A stretch of DNA of 64,000 nucleotides from Blastopirellula retiformator (GCF_007859755.1 NZ_SJPF01000001.1:1414082-1478081); one strand, 5' to 3'; counted from the first letter of the stretch, positions 9,754 through 19,899 are shown. Notes: generated from the letters alone by a model not told the origin. Numbers and translations are program-made.

Positions 9754-11043
9754 CTAGCGCTTGAGACTAACGCAGACGATTTCCTCATCATTTCGGACGA
9801 AAACCGCCCGATCGGCGAACGCCGGGTGTGCCCAGGTAACGCCGCCGCGGCGGGAAAGCTGGGCCGTGGTCGGAGCGATGATCGCCGCTCGATCGAGCTC
9901 GCGATAGCCCTTGCGAGAGAGTTCGGCGATTACCAATTCCCCTTTCTCATTGAAGAGCCAATAGAGGGTTCCGTTACGCACGAAATGAATGTTGCTCCAG
10001 CGGCCCGGCGGCGTCGCCGTTTGGTCGGTCCAGATGCGATCGCCGGTGTTCGGGTCCAGGCAGCGGAGTTCGCCATGGCTGTCGCAACCGAAGATGGCGC
10101 TCGAGGTAAAGACTGGCGTGCTGATGATCGACTGCAGGGCGTCGGTGTCGCGTTCGCTTGGCCCAACCCGCAGCCACAGCTTTTCGGCGGTTGGCTCCTC
10201 TTGTCCCAACTGCAGCATTAACGAACCGTCGTAAAACGAAGTGAGGAACAAGCGGTCTCGATTGACGACCGGAGTAGAAATCCCGATCGGCATGTTCTTC
10301 GGCGCCCAAGGTATCCGCCAATAGACGGTCCCGTTTTGGGCGTTGAGCCCGGCGACGCTATCGCCGGTCCAGCAGACGACGACGTCCTTGCCTCCTTGAT
10401 CGATCAAGATCGGCGCCGAGTAGCCGGCCCGATCGTTTAAGGCCCGCCACTCTTCTTCGCCGGTTCGGGTGTTGAGGGCGACGATGCAAGCGCCGTCTGC
10501 GCCGCCAATCTGCAAGATCAAGCGATCGCGGTAGACGAGCGGCGCGGCGGCGATGCCCCAGGCGGGCATCCGTATCTTGTAGTCGGCGTCGAGATCACGC
10601 TGCCAAAGGATTTGGCCCGACGTCGCATCAAGGCAGAACAAGTCCCCCATCGTGCCGAGGGCAAACGCGCTGCCGTTGTCGATCGTGACGCTGGCCCGCG
10701 GGCCGGCCTGATAGCCAACGCCGATGTAGGGGCAGTCATATTCGTGAGACCACAGCTTTCGCCCGGTCCGCTGATCGAAACAATGAATTCGCTCGATCTG
10801 CTTTGGTTCGACCAGGCGATCGGTGACGTAGACCTTGCCGGCAGAGACGGTGGGGCCGCTATAGCCGGCGCCAATTGGCGCTCGCCACAGCACTTCGGGC
10901 CCTGCGGCCGGAAACTTGCGAAGGATGCGATCCTCGCGCCAGACGCCGTCGCGGTTTTCACCACGCCACTGCGGCCAGTCTTCGGCCGCCGCAAGCGTGC
11001 AGACGGCCAGGCCAAAGGCAATCGAGAGCCAAGTGGTACGCAT
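9754..11043 (-). CDS. Secreted PQQ-like beta-propeller protein
   Basis: This 429-residue exported protein has the signal peptide MRTTWLSIAFGLAVCTLAAA followed by the typical planctomycete opening EDWPQWRGENRDGVW. The mature part contains repeated PQQ-like blades of the form GxVYVTDRL..RIHCFDQRTGRKLW, FCLDATSGQILWQRD, VALNTRTGEEEWRAL, AGLNAQNGTVYWRI and RCLDPNTGDRIWTD. Such proteins rarely bind PQQ; they are thought to be scaffolds. It lies 33 bp downstream of the DUF1549/DUF1553 gene on the same strand, with AAGGA 8 bases before the ATG, so it is probably co-transcribed with that secreted-protein cluster. The biochemical role is unknown. Confidence 0.82.
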   Translation of the reverse strand: MRTTWLSIAFGLAVCTLAAAEDWPQWRGENRDGVWREDRILRKFPAAGPEVLWRAPIGAGYSGPTVSAGKVYVTDRLVEPKQIERIHCFDQRTGRKLWSHEYDCPYIGVGYQAGPRASVTIDNGSAFALGTMGDLFCLDATSGQILWQRDLDADYKIRMPAWGIAAAPLVYRDRLILQIGGADGACIVALNTRTGEEEWRALNDRAGYSAPILIDQGGKDVVVCWTGDSVAGLNAQNGTVYWRIPWAPKNMPIGISTPVVNRDRLFLTSFYDGSLMLQLGQEEPTAEKLWLRVGPSERDTDALQSIISTPVFTSSAIFGCDSHGELRCLDPNTGDRIWTDQTATPPGRWSNIHFVRNGTLYWLFNEKGELVIAELSRKGYRELDRAAIIAPTTAQLSRRGGVTWAHPAFADRAVFVRNDEEIVCVSLKR

Positions 11044-11076
11044 CCGGCGAATCCTTCCGTGCGACCTGGGCGCAGA

Positions 11077-14000
11077 CTAGCGGTTGAACAAAAATGCTGG
11101 ACTATTGATCAGCGCCCAAGCCAGGTCTTGTACGCCGGTCAAACGTTGATTCTTCTCAAGTTCGGCCAGTTTGGCAACCTTGTCTTGCAGTTGTTTCAGC
11201 CGAACGTCGCGTGACCGATAGTGTTCGGATAGGCGATTCGTCTGCTCTTCGCTGCGATCGGCGCTAGGGACGGCCAAGATCTGCTGAATCTCTTCCGGCA
11301 AGCTGCTCTTTAGATGCAGCGGACGCGGGCTGGTGGTGACCGACACGCGGAACTTGCCGAGCAAGTGATTGCTATCGGGGTACTGGAAATTCATCCGAAC
11401 CGTCAGGTTGGTCCCCTCAGCAAAGCCGGCGTCATCGGCCGTTTCATAGATGGCGACGTGATTCTGGTTGAACTTCGGGCTGACCGCCCAACCGCTGCCG
11501 GGATTGCCGTCGATCGCCCCGCGGACATCCCAACCTTGCTGTGAGAAGTCGGCCTCGCCGCCGCTAAGCTGCACTTCGACCGACTGGGCGGCGTCAGTGC
11601 TGCTGGTCGCCGAGAGGGTAAGCTCGCTCAGGACGAAGTTGCCGTTGGGGGCCCGACCAGGTCCGCCGCTGGGCAGGTTCGAGTCGGCTAACGCCTCGAT
11701 CCGCACGCCGGTGATGCCGGTCAGATCGGTTGGAAAGACCAGTTCGTATTCACCTTTTGCGAGCTTGCCGCTGACGAAGATCGACTGGTCCTCCCGCGAC
11801 TCGAACTGGGCGCCGACGGTTGACTTCATGCCGGTTGCATCCAGTGGCGTCCACTCGGGCGTACGGGCTACGCCGGCTTCCCAGTCGGCCATGCCGGCCA
11901 TCAGCTGGGCGTCGTACGCGGCCAATTGTTCTTGGGCCGCTTCGTAATCGCCAATGGATTCGTGCAGCGTCTGGATCGCCAGATCGCGTTCGGCGGTTGT
12001 TGGCTTTCGGGCAAAGAACCGTAGGAAAAGCTCTTCGACCAGCTGCGCGTCATCGGGCGTCGATGCGACCAGCTTGGTCAGTTCGCTGTTGGGGTCGGCG
12101 ATCGCATCGGCGATGGTGGGGCCGTTGATCAGCTTCATGACTGGGCCCAGCATCACGCCGCCCGAGCGTTCGCATTCACACGAGCTTTCCCGCGGCGGAC
12201 GACCGAAGTCGTCCAGAAACGGAATGCGGGCCGAGACGTCGGTCAACTGCGTCGCCCGGAAGCCGGCCGGAACGCCAGGCAGTTTGGGCATGCTGCCGGT
12301 CGCGGCATGGATTGCGTCGTACAGCACTTCCGCCGGCAACCGGCGGGGCAGGGCATGCGAGTAGTTGATCGCGTCATCTTCGTTCCAGCGATTCGTTTCG
12401 ACCGAATGTTGATAAACCCGCGACGTGCAGATGCGACGCAAGATCGCCTGCATGTCGAAATCGGAGTCGATGAATTCCTGCGTCAGCCGATCCAGCAACT
12501 GCGGATTGACGGCCGGGTTGCCGGCGCGGATGTCATCGATCGGTTCGATGATGCCGACGCCAAACAGATAACCCCACAGCCGATTGACGTAGCTCTTGGC
12601 GAAGTATTGGTTCCGTGGCGAAGTCATCCAGTCGGCCAACTCGGCGCGGCGGCTGGCGGCGTCCTCAACCAGGTCGTCTTGGTAGGGGAACTCGGGCGAA
12701 GCCACGTCGCCGGTCAGCAGATGTTTCACCTCGCCCGATCCGGTGTCGTAAATCACTTCGGCCAGCGGCGTCGCCCCTTCGACCGCGGTTCCGCCGATTT
12801 TTTGACCCGCGTACTGTTTATCTTCTTTGCGGCCAACCTGAGCGAAGAAGGCCGAAAGGTGATAGTACTGGCTCTGCGTCCACCGCTCGAACGGATGGTC
12901 ATGGCACTTGTTGCAGTTGAAGCGAACCGCCAGAAACAGCTGCGTCGTGTTTTCCATCGCCCCTTCCGGATCGCGGAGGATCTTGTAGTAGGCGCTGGGC
13001 GGGTTGTCGATGTTCGAGCCCGAAGCGGTCAGGATTTCATGCACGAACTGATCGTACGGCTTGTTCTGGGCGATCGACGCTTTGATCCAATCGCGAAACG
13101 CGTGGACGCCAGGCTCGCCGAGAAACTTCTCGTTGACCTGCAACAGGTCAGCCCACTTGTTGGTCCAATATTCGATAAATGGGGCGCTGCCGATCAAGCG
13201 ATCGACGAGCGCTTCTCGTTTCGCTTGCGTTGGCGCTTTGTCGGCCAAGAACTCTATCACCGCCTCGGCGGTCGGCGGCAACCCGGTCAGGTCGAGCGAA
13301 ACACGGCGGATGAACTCTTCGTCGCTGCAGAGCGGGCTCGGCAGCACTTTCACCCGCTGCAGTTTGTCGTAGACCAGCTGGTCGACATAGCTTTCGGTTG
13401 GCGGACTGGTCCACTCGAAGCCCGATCGATCCCCCATCACCGTGACGGTGGTTGCGGCATAGGCGCCATCGAAGCGGGCCAGCACCGCCGCTTCGCCTCG
13501 CCGCAACAGCGACAACACGCCATACGCGTCGGCGACTGCGACTTCGATATTGCCGCTTTCGATAAACGCATCGGCGGTGACGTCTTTGACCGTACCGTCG
13601 GCATAAGTAGCGAGAATGACGAACTGCTGCTTCATCTTCGGCAGCGGAATCACCGGGTTCTTCGGCAGTATCTCGATCGAGGCGACCTTGGGCGAATCGA
13701 GATCCAACTGCACGCCGCCGGCGATCCAGTTGCGAAGGATCTCGTAGCGACGATCGCCCGGCTTGGTCAGTTGGCCGCCGACATGCGGCACGGCGCCGCT
13801 GGTCTTTAGCAGCATCAAGCTTTGATCAGGCGCCGCGCGATTGAAGCGTCGGCCGGCGACATCATCGACGAGCGCCCGGTGATCGTAGATCGGGTCGTAA
13901 CCGCGCAAGGAGAGCTTGAAGCCATTCTTACCATCTTTCGACCCGTGACAGGTTCCTTGGTTGCAGCCCATCTTCGACATCGCCGGGTTCACGTCGCGGA

Positions 14001-14370
14001 TGTAGTCGGCGGCGATCTTTGCTTCCTGGTTGCGGACGACGACGGGAACATTGACGCTGTGCTTCCCATATTTCAGCACCAGTTGCGACTCGCCGTCGGC
14101 GGACGGCGAAACGAGCCCGGCCGGCGTGAACGTGAACTCCGTCGACTCATCCTGCCGTTGGGCGACCCGCGTCAGATCGACGATCTCGCCCGAGTCGAGC
14201 GTGCCGGTCACCAGCACCTGGGCGTAGGCGAAGGGCGAATCGAGTTCGATCCGCGCGGGCCAGGCTTCGACCTTGATGAGTTGCTTGCCGGGTGGAATCG
14301 TGTTCTCGGCGCGAGCGAACGGCGCGAGCGTGACCAGCAATAGCATGCTGAAGAGGATGCGCGATTTCAT
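11077..14370 (-). CDS. Secreted DUF1549/DUF1553 protein with Ig-like N-terminus and CX4CH motif
   Basis: This 1097-residue exported protein belongs to the planctomycete/verrucomicrobial DUF1549-DUF1553 (PSD1) class. The signal peptide is residues 1-21 (ending FARA-EN). An Ig-like (Big2) domain follows, then GCNQGTCHGSKDGKNGF (about residues 134-150), a cysteine/histidine motif of heme-like spacing CX4CH. DUF1549 occupies roughly 320-530, with KCHDHPFERWTQSQYY, and DUF1553 about 580-840, with NRLWGYLFGVGI and the SSCECERSGGV cysteine segment. These proteins are tied to cytochrome and sulfatase clusters and may assist polysaccharide breakdown, but the reaction is not known. It is flanked by the WD40/cytochrome gene upstream (48 bp) and the PQQ-like gene downstream. 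Confidence 0.88.
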   Translation of the reverse strand: MKSRILFSMLLLVTLAPFARAENTIPPGKQLIKVEAWPARIELDSPFAYAQVLVTGTLDSGEIVDLTRVAQRQDESTEFTFTPAGLVSPSADGESQLVLKYGKHSVNVPVVVRNQEAKIAADYIRDVNPAMSKMGCNQGTCHGSKDGKNGFKLSLRGYDPIYDHRALVDDVAGRRFNRAAPDQSLMLLKTSGAVPHVGGQLTKPGDRRYEILRNWIAGGVQLDLDSPKVASIEILPKNPVIPLPKMKQQFVILATYADGTVKDVTADAFIESGNIEVAVADAYGVLSLLRRGEAAVLARFDGAYAATTVTVMGDRSGFEWTSPPTESYVDQLVYDKLQRVKVLPSPLCSDEEFIRRVSLDLTGLPPTAEAVIEFLADKAPTQAKREALVDRLIGSAPFIEYWTNKWADLLQVNEKFLGEPGVHAFRDWIKASIAQNKPYDQFVHEILTASGSNIDNPPSAYYKILRDPEGAMENTTQLFLAVRFNCNKCHDHPFERWTQSQYYHLSAFFAQVGRKEDKQYAGQKIGGTAVEGATPLAEVIYDTGSGEVKHLLTGDVASPEFPYQDDLVEDAASRRAELADWMTSPRNQYFAKSYVNRLWGYLFGVGIIEPIDDIRAGNPAVNPQLLDRLTQEFIDSDFDMQAILRRICTSRVYQHSVETNRWNEDDAINYSHALPRRLPAEVLYDAIHAATGSMPKLPGVPAGFRATQLTDVSARIPFLDDFGRPPRESSCECERSGGVMLGPVMKLINGPTIADAIADPNSELTKLVASTPDDAQLVEELFLRFFARKPTTAERDLAIQTLHESIGDYEAAQEQLAAYDAQLMAGMADWEAGVARTPEWTPLDATGMKSTVGAQFESREDQSIFVSGKLAKGEYELVFPTDLTGITGVRIEALADSNLPSGGPGRAPNGNFVLSELTLSATSSTDAAQSVEVQLSGGEADFSQQGWDVRGAIDGNPGSGWAVSPKFNQNHVAIYETADDAGFAEGTNLTVRMNFQYPDSNHLLGKFRVSVTTSPRPLHLKSSLPEEIQQILAVPSADRSEEQTNRLSEHYRSRDVRLKQLQDKVAKLAELEKNQRLTGVQDLAWALINSPAFLFNR

Positions 14371-14418
14371 GAATGCGTTTCCTTGCTAAGCCCAAGGCTC
14401 AACGGAGCGGAAGTTTAT

Positions 14419-15813
14419 TTAGTTGGCCGAAACAGGTTGCCCGGTGAGGGGAACGGCCGAAAACTGGCGCACCAGCGAACCATCTTCGACCAGGTTAACG
14501 CGAACGACGCCGTCAAAGCCAACCGAGGCCAATTGCTTGCCGTCAGGGCTGAAAGCGAGCGAGTAGACCGGCCCTTGCTGACCGTCCAGCTTGCGAAGCA
14601 GTTTGCCATCTGCCGCGTTAAACAGGTGGATTTCCCCTTGCTGATCGTTGCTGCTACCGGCGGCGACCAGCGTGGCGTCGGGCGAGAAGGCGACATCATA
14701 TACCCGGCCCGGCATGGCGGGGAAAGCGCGGATCAGGTTGAAGTCGTCGCCGATCTTGCGATCTTTCTCACGAAACATCTTGTAGATCTTCGGCACGCCG
14801 TCGGCGCCGCCGATCAGCAGTTGATCTTCGGTCGGATGCCGCATCACCGCCGCGATCCCCCCTTGGAGCGCCCCCGGCGTGATGCTGGTGATGTTGTCGA
14901 TAAAGCGTTCGGTCTTCACCTCGTACAGCTTCATCGTCATATCGCGACTGACCGAAACCAGGTGTGAACCATCTTTCGAGAAGGTCGTATCGAGGGCCCA
15001 GTCTTCATGGGCGCCGTTGAACAGTTGTTGCTCACCGGTGGCCGCGCTGAAGACGCGGACCGTGTTGTCGCCGCAGCCGACGGCGACTTGCTGGCCGTCG
15101 GGGGACCAACTGCCGCCATAGATCGTGTCGTGCGAAACGGGGAGCGAGAAGTCAAGCTTGCCGCTTTGCAAGTCCCACATCTGGAACTCGCCCATACGAC
15201 CAGGCGAACCGCCGGCGACGACCAGCTTGTCGCCATTGGGTGAGAAGCGGGCCGACTCGATTCGCTCCGACATGCCGACCAGGCGCTGGGCAATGCCGCT
15301 GCCATCGGCATGATGCAGCAGCACCTCGTGATAACCCGACACGGCCAGCAGTTTTCCATCGGGCGAGTACTCGACCGAAGTCAGTACCGGCGGCAGCGAA
15401 TAGACGGGCGGATGATCTTGATCAAACTGGGCCTTGGCCGACTCCGGCGTGTCGTCTTTGGCGCCTTGGGCGATCCATAAGTTGAGCGTATGGCGATCGG
15501 TCTCTGAGAGGGGAGGTTTCCCTTTCGGCATCTCGGCTTTGCCGTCGGTCGGGGTGACGTAGGCGGTCAGCGAACTGTCGGCGGGCTGGCCCGGCACAAT
15601 CGCCGCCTCGCCACTTTCGCCTCCGGCGATCAGTTGGGCGAAGTTGGTCATGACATAGTCGCCCCCTTGCTTGGCCGGTTGATGGCAGCCTTGGCAGTGT
15701 GCCTGAAAGATCGGCCGGACGTCACGATAGTAACTGACTTGGCGATCTTCCTCGGCGACCACAGGAGCAGCGCAAAGCAACAGCAGCGTGACAGCGAACA
15801 GCTTCGACGGCAT
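14419..15813 (-). CDS. Secreted c-type cytochrome/WD40 protein
   Basis: This 464-residue exported protein uses the ATG at 15813, which has AAGGA about 9 bases upstream and opens a clean signal peptide (MPSKLFAVTLLLLCAAPVVA). The longer upstream frame adds a proline-rich, non-hydrophobic leader and is rejected. Residues about 25-115 are a planctomycete cytochrome c (PSCyt1-type) domain with the heme site CQGCH and a downstream Met (AEMPKGKPPLS). The rest is a WD40 propeller with units such as VEYSPDGKLLAVSG, GGSWSPDGQQVAVGC and LAFSPDGKQLASVG. It heads the operon-like run 15.8 to 9.7 kb, suggesting a periplasmic redox or scaffold complex with the DUF1549/DUF1553 protein. Confidence 0.86.
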   Translation of the reverse strand: MPSKLFAVTLLLLCAAPVVAEEDRQVSYYRDVRPIFQAHCQGCHQPAKQGGDYVMTNFAQLIAGGESGEAAIVPGQPADSSLTAYVTPTDGKAEMPKGKPPLSETDRHTLNLWIAQGAKDDTPESAKAQFDQDHPPVYSLPPVLTSVEYSPDGKLLAVSGYHEVLLHHADGSGIAQRLVGMSERIESARFSPNGDKLVVAGGSPGRMGEFQMWDLQSGKLDFSLPVSHDTIYGGSWSPDGQQVAVGCGDNTVRVFSAATGEQQLFNGAHEDWALDTTFSKDGSHLVSVSRDMTMKLYEVKTERFIDNITSITPGALQGGIAAVMRHPTEDQLLIGGADGVPKIYKMFREKDRKIGDDFNLIRAFPAMPGRVYDVAFSPDATLVAAGSSNDQQGEIHLFNAADGKLLRKLDGQQGPVYSLAFSPDGKQLASVGFDGVVRVNLVEDGSLVRQFSAVPLTGQPVSAN

Positions 15814-15983
15814 CGCAAGGGATCCTTTCGAAAGCGCCGGTGGGTGAGCAGGATTGGGAGAGCCGGGAAGGGAAGGGCGCCGCGGTGAGTTTGCGGCGAG
15901 GGATGACGCGAAGTTCATGCTACCCGATCAGTGGGCCAGATTGCAAGGAATTCTAGCCAGCGGGTGGGAGATGGCGCCCTATT

Positions 15984-16167
15984 GGTTAGCCTCGATAGCT
16001 CTCGCTATCGGGGCGGCGCAGCCGCAAGAAGCATCAATTTGCGGTTGGAAGAACGCGGTGGTTGGCGACGTCGATTGGCATGGCTTCCGCCGCTTGAATA
16101 TCGGCCGCGGATCGATGCCTCCTGCCGACTTCATCGGCCCAGACAGCGAGAGCTGTCTGGGCTAACC
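15984..16167. repeat. 184-bp palindromic repeat element with 8-bp terminal inverted repeats
   Basis: The ends are GGTTAGCC (15984-15991) and GGCTAACC (16160-16167). Inside are two strong hairpins. GCCTCGATAGC (15989-15999) pairs with GCTATCGGGGC (16004-16014) with one mismatch and a TCTC loop. GCCCAGACAGC (16137-16147) pairs perfectly with GCTGTCTGGGC (16152-16162) with a GAGA loop. The element fills most of the gap between the cytochrome/WD40 gene and the next minus-strand gene; no coding sequence is present. Confidence 0.65.
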
Positions 16168-16179
16168 GATTGATAGCGA

Positions 16180-18132
16180 CTACTTCCGCAGCGTCACGCC
16201 GGTTTCCATCCAGCCGTCGTTTTCGGTCGTGACGAACAACCCGGCCGGGCCCAGGTAAGGCGCCATCTTCTCAAACGCCGGCAGCTTCGAGGCGTCGAGT
16301 TCTTGCATCCGGTGCTTTTCGTCTTCGTGACCGATCGCCCAGATGCGGTTGATCACCACGCCCAGCAGCGACTTCGACTGCGGCATCTGATTGGTGCGAA
16401 GCATCTCGTGCGTGACGCGGAACGATTCGTCGGTGCGGCCGAACTGTTGGAAGCTGACCTGGTTCATGCCAAGCGACGTCAGGGCGGTTTGGACCCGAAC
16501 GTAGTCGGAGGCCGCCGCGAGATCGGCTTTGGTTTGCAGCGTCTTCTCTAGCAGGCCGACATGCGACGAAACCAACAGCCATTTGTCATGAATGGTGATC
16601 GCCATGTTGGGCATTTTCGCCGCTTCTTCTTCCTGGGCGTTCGCCATCACCAAGGCGGTTGGCATGGTCGGGCCGACGATCGTCAGGGTCGGCAGCTCTT
16701 CTTCGATTTCTTCCAGCTTCCAAGCTTCGAGTTCGTTGCCGTCGGCGTCTTTCAGTTTCAGCGGTTCGGCGTTCGGTTCGTTCTTCAGAATCTTCCAAAC
16801 CGCGGCTTTCACCTGGGCGACGTCGGTGATTTCAATCGCCAGCAAACGGCGTTCGCTTTCGGTCGTCACTGGTTGAACGCAGTCCGAGATCAAAATTACC
16901 TCTTCACCCAAGTAAGGAATGATGTCCTGCGGGATGTCGACCTGCGGGCCGAGGTTATCTTCCTTCAGGCTCAACATTACTTCGTCAAAGATCTCGTCGT
17001 CGGCGTAGGCGTTGACGATCGTTTTGACGTACTTGAAGGCGTCTTGCATGTCGAAGCGGAAGGCGAGATAGGTCGCCAGGTCTTGCGGAATCCAGGCCGG
17101 CGGAGCGATCGCGGCGCCGTTGGGGAAGTCCATGACGCGGGCGCCACGAACAAAACGAGCGCCCGCTTCGGCGTTCTCGTCGGTCGGAGCGTAGGCGAAC
17201 GAGCGATGCAGGATATCGAACTCTTTGTTCGGTCCGGCGTTGAAGTTGACGATACCGCCGCCACCTTGGATCGCTTCAAAGCCTTCCTCTTGCAGCAGCT
17301 TCAGCAGGTCTTTGCCGCGCTTCTTGCGACCGCCCGCTTGGGCTCGCAGCACTTCGACCAGACCAAACGGTTCGATGAACCAGCGAATGTTGGGCGCCAG
17401 ACCTGCCGCCGCTTTGTCGACGCGGGTTTGGACTTCGATATACGGCGTGAAGCCGGAGAGGGGCTCGGCCGCTTTGCCGGCGGCTTGGGCTTTGACCAGT
17501 TCGGTGATCACGTCCAGGTTGTCGCCGGCCAGAAGCTGATCTTTGTTGATCAGGTAGTAAGCGACGCGGGCCTCGACTTCCCCCTTCTTCTTTGGGAAGA
17601 CGTATTTGACGCCGTCGACTCCTTCGACCTTGATGGTCGACTTGGTGGCGCCTTGTTCGACCTGATTCTTGTCGATCTTGGTGAGCAGCTTGTTGGCTTC
17701 TTTTCGCTTGCCGGTGATGTCAACGATCAGCATCATCGCGTGCGAAAGATTATCGAGCGGTTTGCCCGTTTTCTCATCGATCGGATCGGCCTCGGGCTGC
17801 AGCAGGGCGAAGGCGATCTCGCCGCCGTAGACGTCCTTCAAGTCGTCGATCTTGATGCCCAGCTTCACGCCGCCGTCCGACAGACGGTCCTTGAACTGCT
17901 GTAGCAGGTCATCGGCGAACGGTTTCATGTCGTCGTGCTGCGCCAGTTCCCCCAATTGGGTCTCGTCAAAGCGAGCGCTCAGCTCGTCAAAGTCGGGAAG
18001 CGAGACGAAACCCTTCGTCGTGGCCGGAAGCAGGTCCGCAGCCGGCGGGGCGGCAACAGCCAAGGTCGAGGAAGCGGTAACGCAAATTGCGCAAAGTACC
18101 AAACGGAGACTCAGTGGCATGCGAAATTTCAC
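16180..18132 (-). CDS. Exported protein of unknown function, about 650 residues
   Basis: I do not recognise a characterised family; it loosely resembles planctomycete DUF3352-like secreted proteins. The start is taken as GTG at 18132: GGAGG at 18143-18147 lies 10 bases upstream and the frame gives a signal peptide VKFRMPLSLRLVLCAICVTA with cleavage near AVA-APP. ATG 18120, twelve bases downstream, is the alternative. The mature chain is acidic and mixed alpha/beta, with a lysine-rich loop (VFPKKKGEV) and repeated ATTKGFVSLPDFDEL / LATYLAFRFDMQDAF-like segments as in two-copy DUF3352 folds. There is no TM beyond the signal. It could be a surface or periplasmic structural protein. Confidence 0.6.
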   Translation of the reverse strand: MKFRMPLSLRLVLCAICVTASSTLAVAAPPAADLLPATTKGFVSLPDFDELSARFDETQLGELAQHDDMKPFADDLLQQFKDRLSDGGVKLGIKIDDLKDVYGGEIAFALLQPEADPIDEKTGKPLDNLSHAMMLIVDITGKRKEANKLLTKIDKNQVEQGATKSTIKVEGVDGVKYVFPKKKGEVEARVAYYLINKDQLLAGDNLDVITELVKAQAAGKAAEPLSGFTPYIEVQTRVDKAAAGLAPNIRWFIEPFGLVEVLRAQAGGRKKRGKDLLKLLQEEGFEAIQGGGGIVNFNAGPNKEFDILHRSFAYAPTDENAEAGARFVRGARVMDFPNGAAIAPPAWIPQDLATYLAFRFDMQDAFKYVKTIVNAYADDEIFDEVMLSLKEDNLGPQVDIPQDIIPYLGEEVILISDCVQPVTTESERRLLAIEITDVAQVKAAVWKILKNEPNAEPLKLKDADGNELEAWKLEEIEEELPTLTIVGPTMPTALVMANAQEEEAAKMPNMAITIHDKWLLVSSHVGLLEKTLQTKADLAAASDYVRVQTALTSLGMNQVSFQQFGRTDESFRVTHEMLRTNQMPQSKSLLGVVINRIWAIGHEDEKHRMQELDASKLPAFEKMAPYLGPAGLFVTTENDGWMETGVTLRK

Positions 18133-18407
18133 TTCTATTATTCCTCCGCCTGTGCTTTCTGCCTGATTTTGCGAGTGCGCTGACGATCGCCCATGGCGCA
18201 CTTTTCATTTATCGGCAGGGGCGTTCTCAAAACAAAACAATGTGTGGACAGGAAACGGGCGCCAGTTGGCTTCTCTATCACAAAACGGGTGGCTTGTGAC
18301 GGATTTTCCGGATTCATGATTCTGAATCGCCTGCGCAGTTTATGCAACCTAACTGGCTGGGGCAAACCCGGTGGACGCTACCGAGGACAAGTTTCATAAT
18401 CGGCCGA

Positions 18408-19796
18408 ATGAATCCCTATTCCAGCGAAAGCCTCTGTAGCGACCCCATCCATGGCTATATCCCCTTCGTCGTCGATGGCGAACCGGGGGAGGTGACCGAA
18501 CGCCATATTATTGACTCTGCCTGGGTGCAACGAATGCGGCAGATTCACCAGCTGCAAACGGCCTGGTGGGTCTATCCAACGGCGGAACATACCCGGTTTC
18601 AGCATGTTTTGGGGGTAATGCACCTCGCGAGCCGAGCCGTCAAGCATCTCTATCTCAGTCTGAAAGAGTCGTGTCCTGAAGCGCCCAGCCGCGGGTATGT
18701 CGAAACGCTGCTGCGGATGGCGGGCCTGCTTCACGATGTCGGGCACGGTCCCTTTGGCCATTTTTTCGACAGTCATTTTTTGTCGCAATATGGTCTGACG
18801 CACGAGAAACTTGGCGCCCAAATAATTGAAGAAAAGTTAGCTGGCATGCTGTCACAGCTGCGGCGGAACCCCAATAGCGAGCTTGCGCACGATGAGCAGC
18901 TTGACCCGGGGCAGATCGCCTGGCTGATTCAGCGTCCGCGGGAAGAAGAGGAAGCCGCCTATCCGCAGTGGCTGATTCACCTGCGCAGTCTGCTGAGCGG
19001 CATCTACACGATCGACAACATGGACTTCGTGCTCCGCGACGCCTACATGACCGGCTACAGCAGCCGTTCGTACGATCTGGATCGGCTGCTCCACTACAGC
19101 TTTTTCACGCCCCAGGGACTGACGATCCATCATCGCGGCATGGGGGCGTTGATCCGGTTTATGAACGTCCGGGCCGAACTGTTCCACAACGTCTACTTCC
19201 ATCGCGAGGTGATGGCGATCGACAAGATGCTGGAAGATTTGTTCCGCGACAGCCGCGACCATTTCTTCCCCGGCGATCCGTCGACCGATCTGGATCGCTA
19301 TCGCCAGCTGACCGAGTTCTCGCTGCTGGTCGATGTGGCCCGCTGGAGCCAAAGCGACAGCGGCGAACTGCGGGCTCTGGGACAGCGGTGGGACCAACTG
19401 CTGGCGCGCGACATCCAGTGGAAGTTCGTCTGCGAGCGGTCGATTGGGTTCAATGACGCGACCACCGAGCAGTCGAATATCTTGCGTTCGGACCGCATGG
19501 CCGAAGTGGCGATCCGCGAGGGGTTGCCGGCGGAGCTGAAAGAGATGCCGCTGAAGGTGGCGGTCAGCCGGTATATCTTCCGGCACGAAACGGCCGGCGC
19601 CCAAAAGAACTTTCTGTACGACGCCGCACACAACCAGGTGCGCCCGCTGACCAGTGATCAAATTTTTCGCAGCCTGCCGATCAGTCGCAAGATTTGCCGG
19701 ATCTACGCGGAAAATACGGACCACGCGCCGCAATTATCGTCCGCATTGGACGCCCTGTTTGGCGGGACGCGGATCGACGACCTGACCAACATGTGA
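18408..19796 (+). CDS. HD-domain phosphohydrolase (COG1078-like)
   Basis: This 462-residue cytoplasmic protein belongs to the HD superfamily of the dGTPase-like COG1078 group. The metal-binding residues are visible: His in HTRFQHVLGVMHLASR, the His-Asp doublet in GLLHDVGHGPFGHFFD (about residues 104-119), and the late Asp in YTIDNMDFVLRDAYMTG. Members hydrolyse dNTPs or nucleotide second messengers; the substrate is not deducible here. ATG 18408 is chosen because the family homology (DPIHGYIPF) begins immediately after it and the upstream frame carries only low-complexity residues. It precedes the AAA+/VWA pair by about 100 bp on the same strand. Confidence 0.85.
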   Translation: MNPYSSESLCSDPIHGYIPFVVDGEPGEVTERHIIDSAWVQRMRQIHQLQTAWWVYPTAEHTRFQHVLGVMHLASRAVKHLYLSLKESCPEAPSRGYVETLLRMAGLLHDVGHGPFGHFFDSHFLSQYGLTHEKLGAQIIEEKLAGMLSQLRRNPNSELAHDEQLDPGQIAWLIQRPREEEEAAYPQWLIHLRSLLSGIYTIDNMDFVLRDAYMTGYSSRSYDLDRLLHYSFFTPQGLTIHHRGMGALIRFMNVRAELFHNVYFHREVMAIDKMLEDLFRDSRDHFFPGDPSTDLDRYRQLTEFSLLVDVARWSQSDSGELRALGQRWDQLLARDIQWKFVCERSIGFNDATTEQSNILRSDRMAEVAIREGLPAELKEMPLKVAVSRYIFRHETAGAQKNFLYDAAHNQVRPLTSDQIFRSLPISRKICRIYAENTDHAPQLSSALDALFGGTRIDDLTNM

Positions 19797-19899
19797 ACCT
19801 GACGCCGGGCCGAAGTTTCCTGTTGAGTTGGCGATTGGACGCCGCGCGCTATAATGCCCAGCGACGCGATCACTTACGAATCTTTGCCACAGGAATCTC

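Noticed and set aside
12307-13809. Long open frame (500 codons) on the plus strand inside the DUF1549/DUF1553 gene
   Set aside because: It is exactly antisense to a well-conserved secreted protein; its translation is Arg/Asp-rich with no domain, as expected from high-GC third positions.
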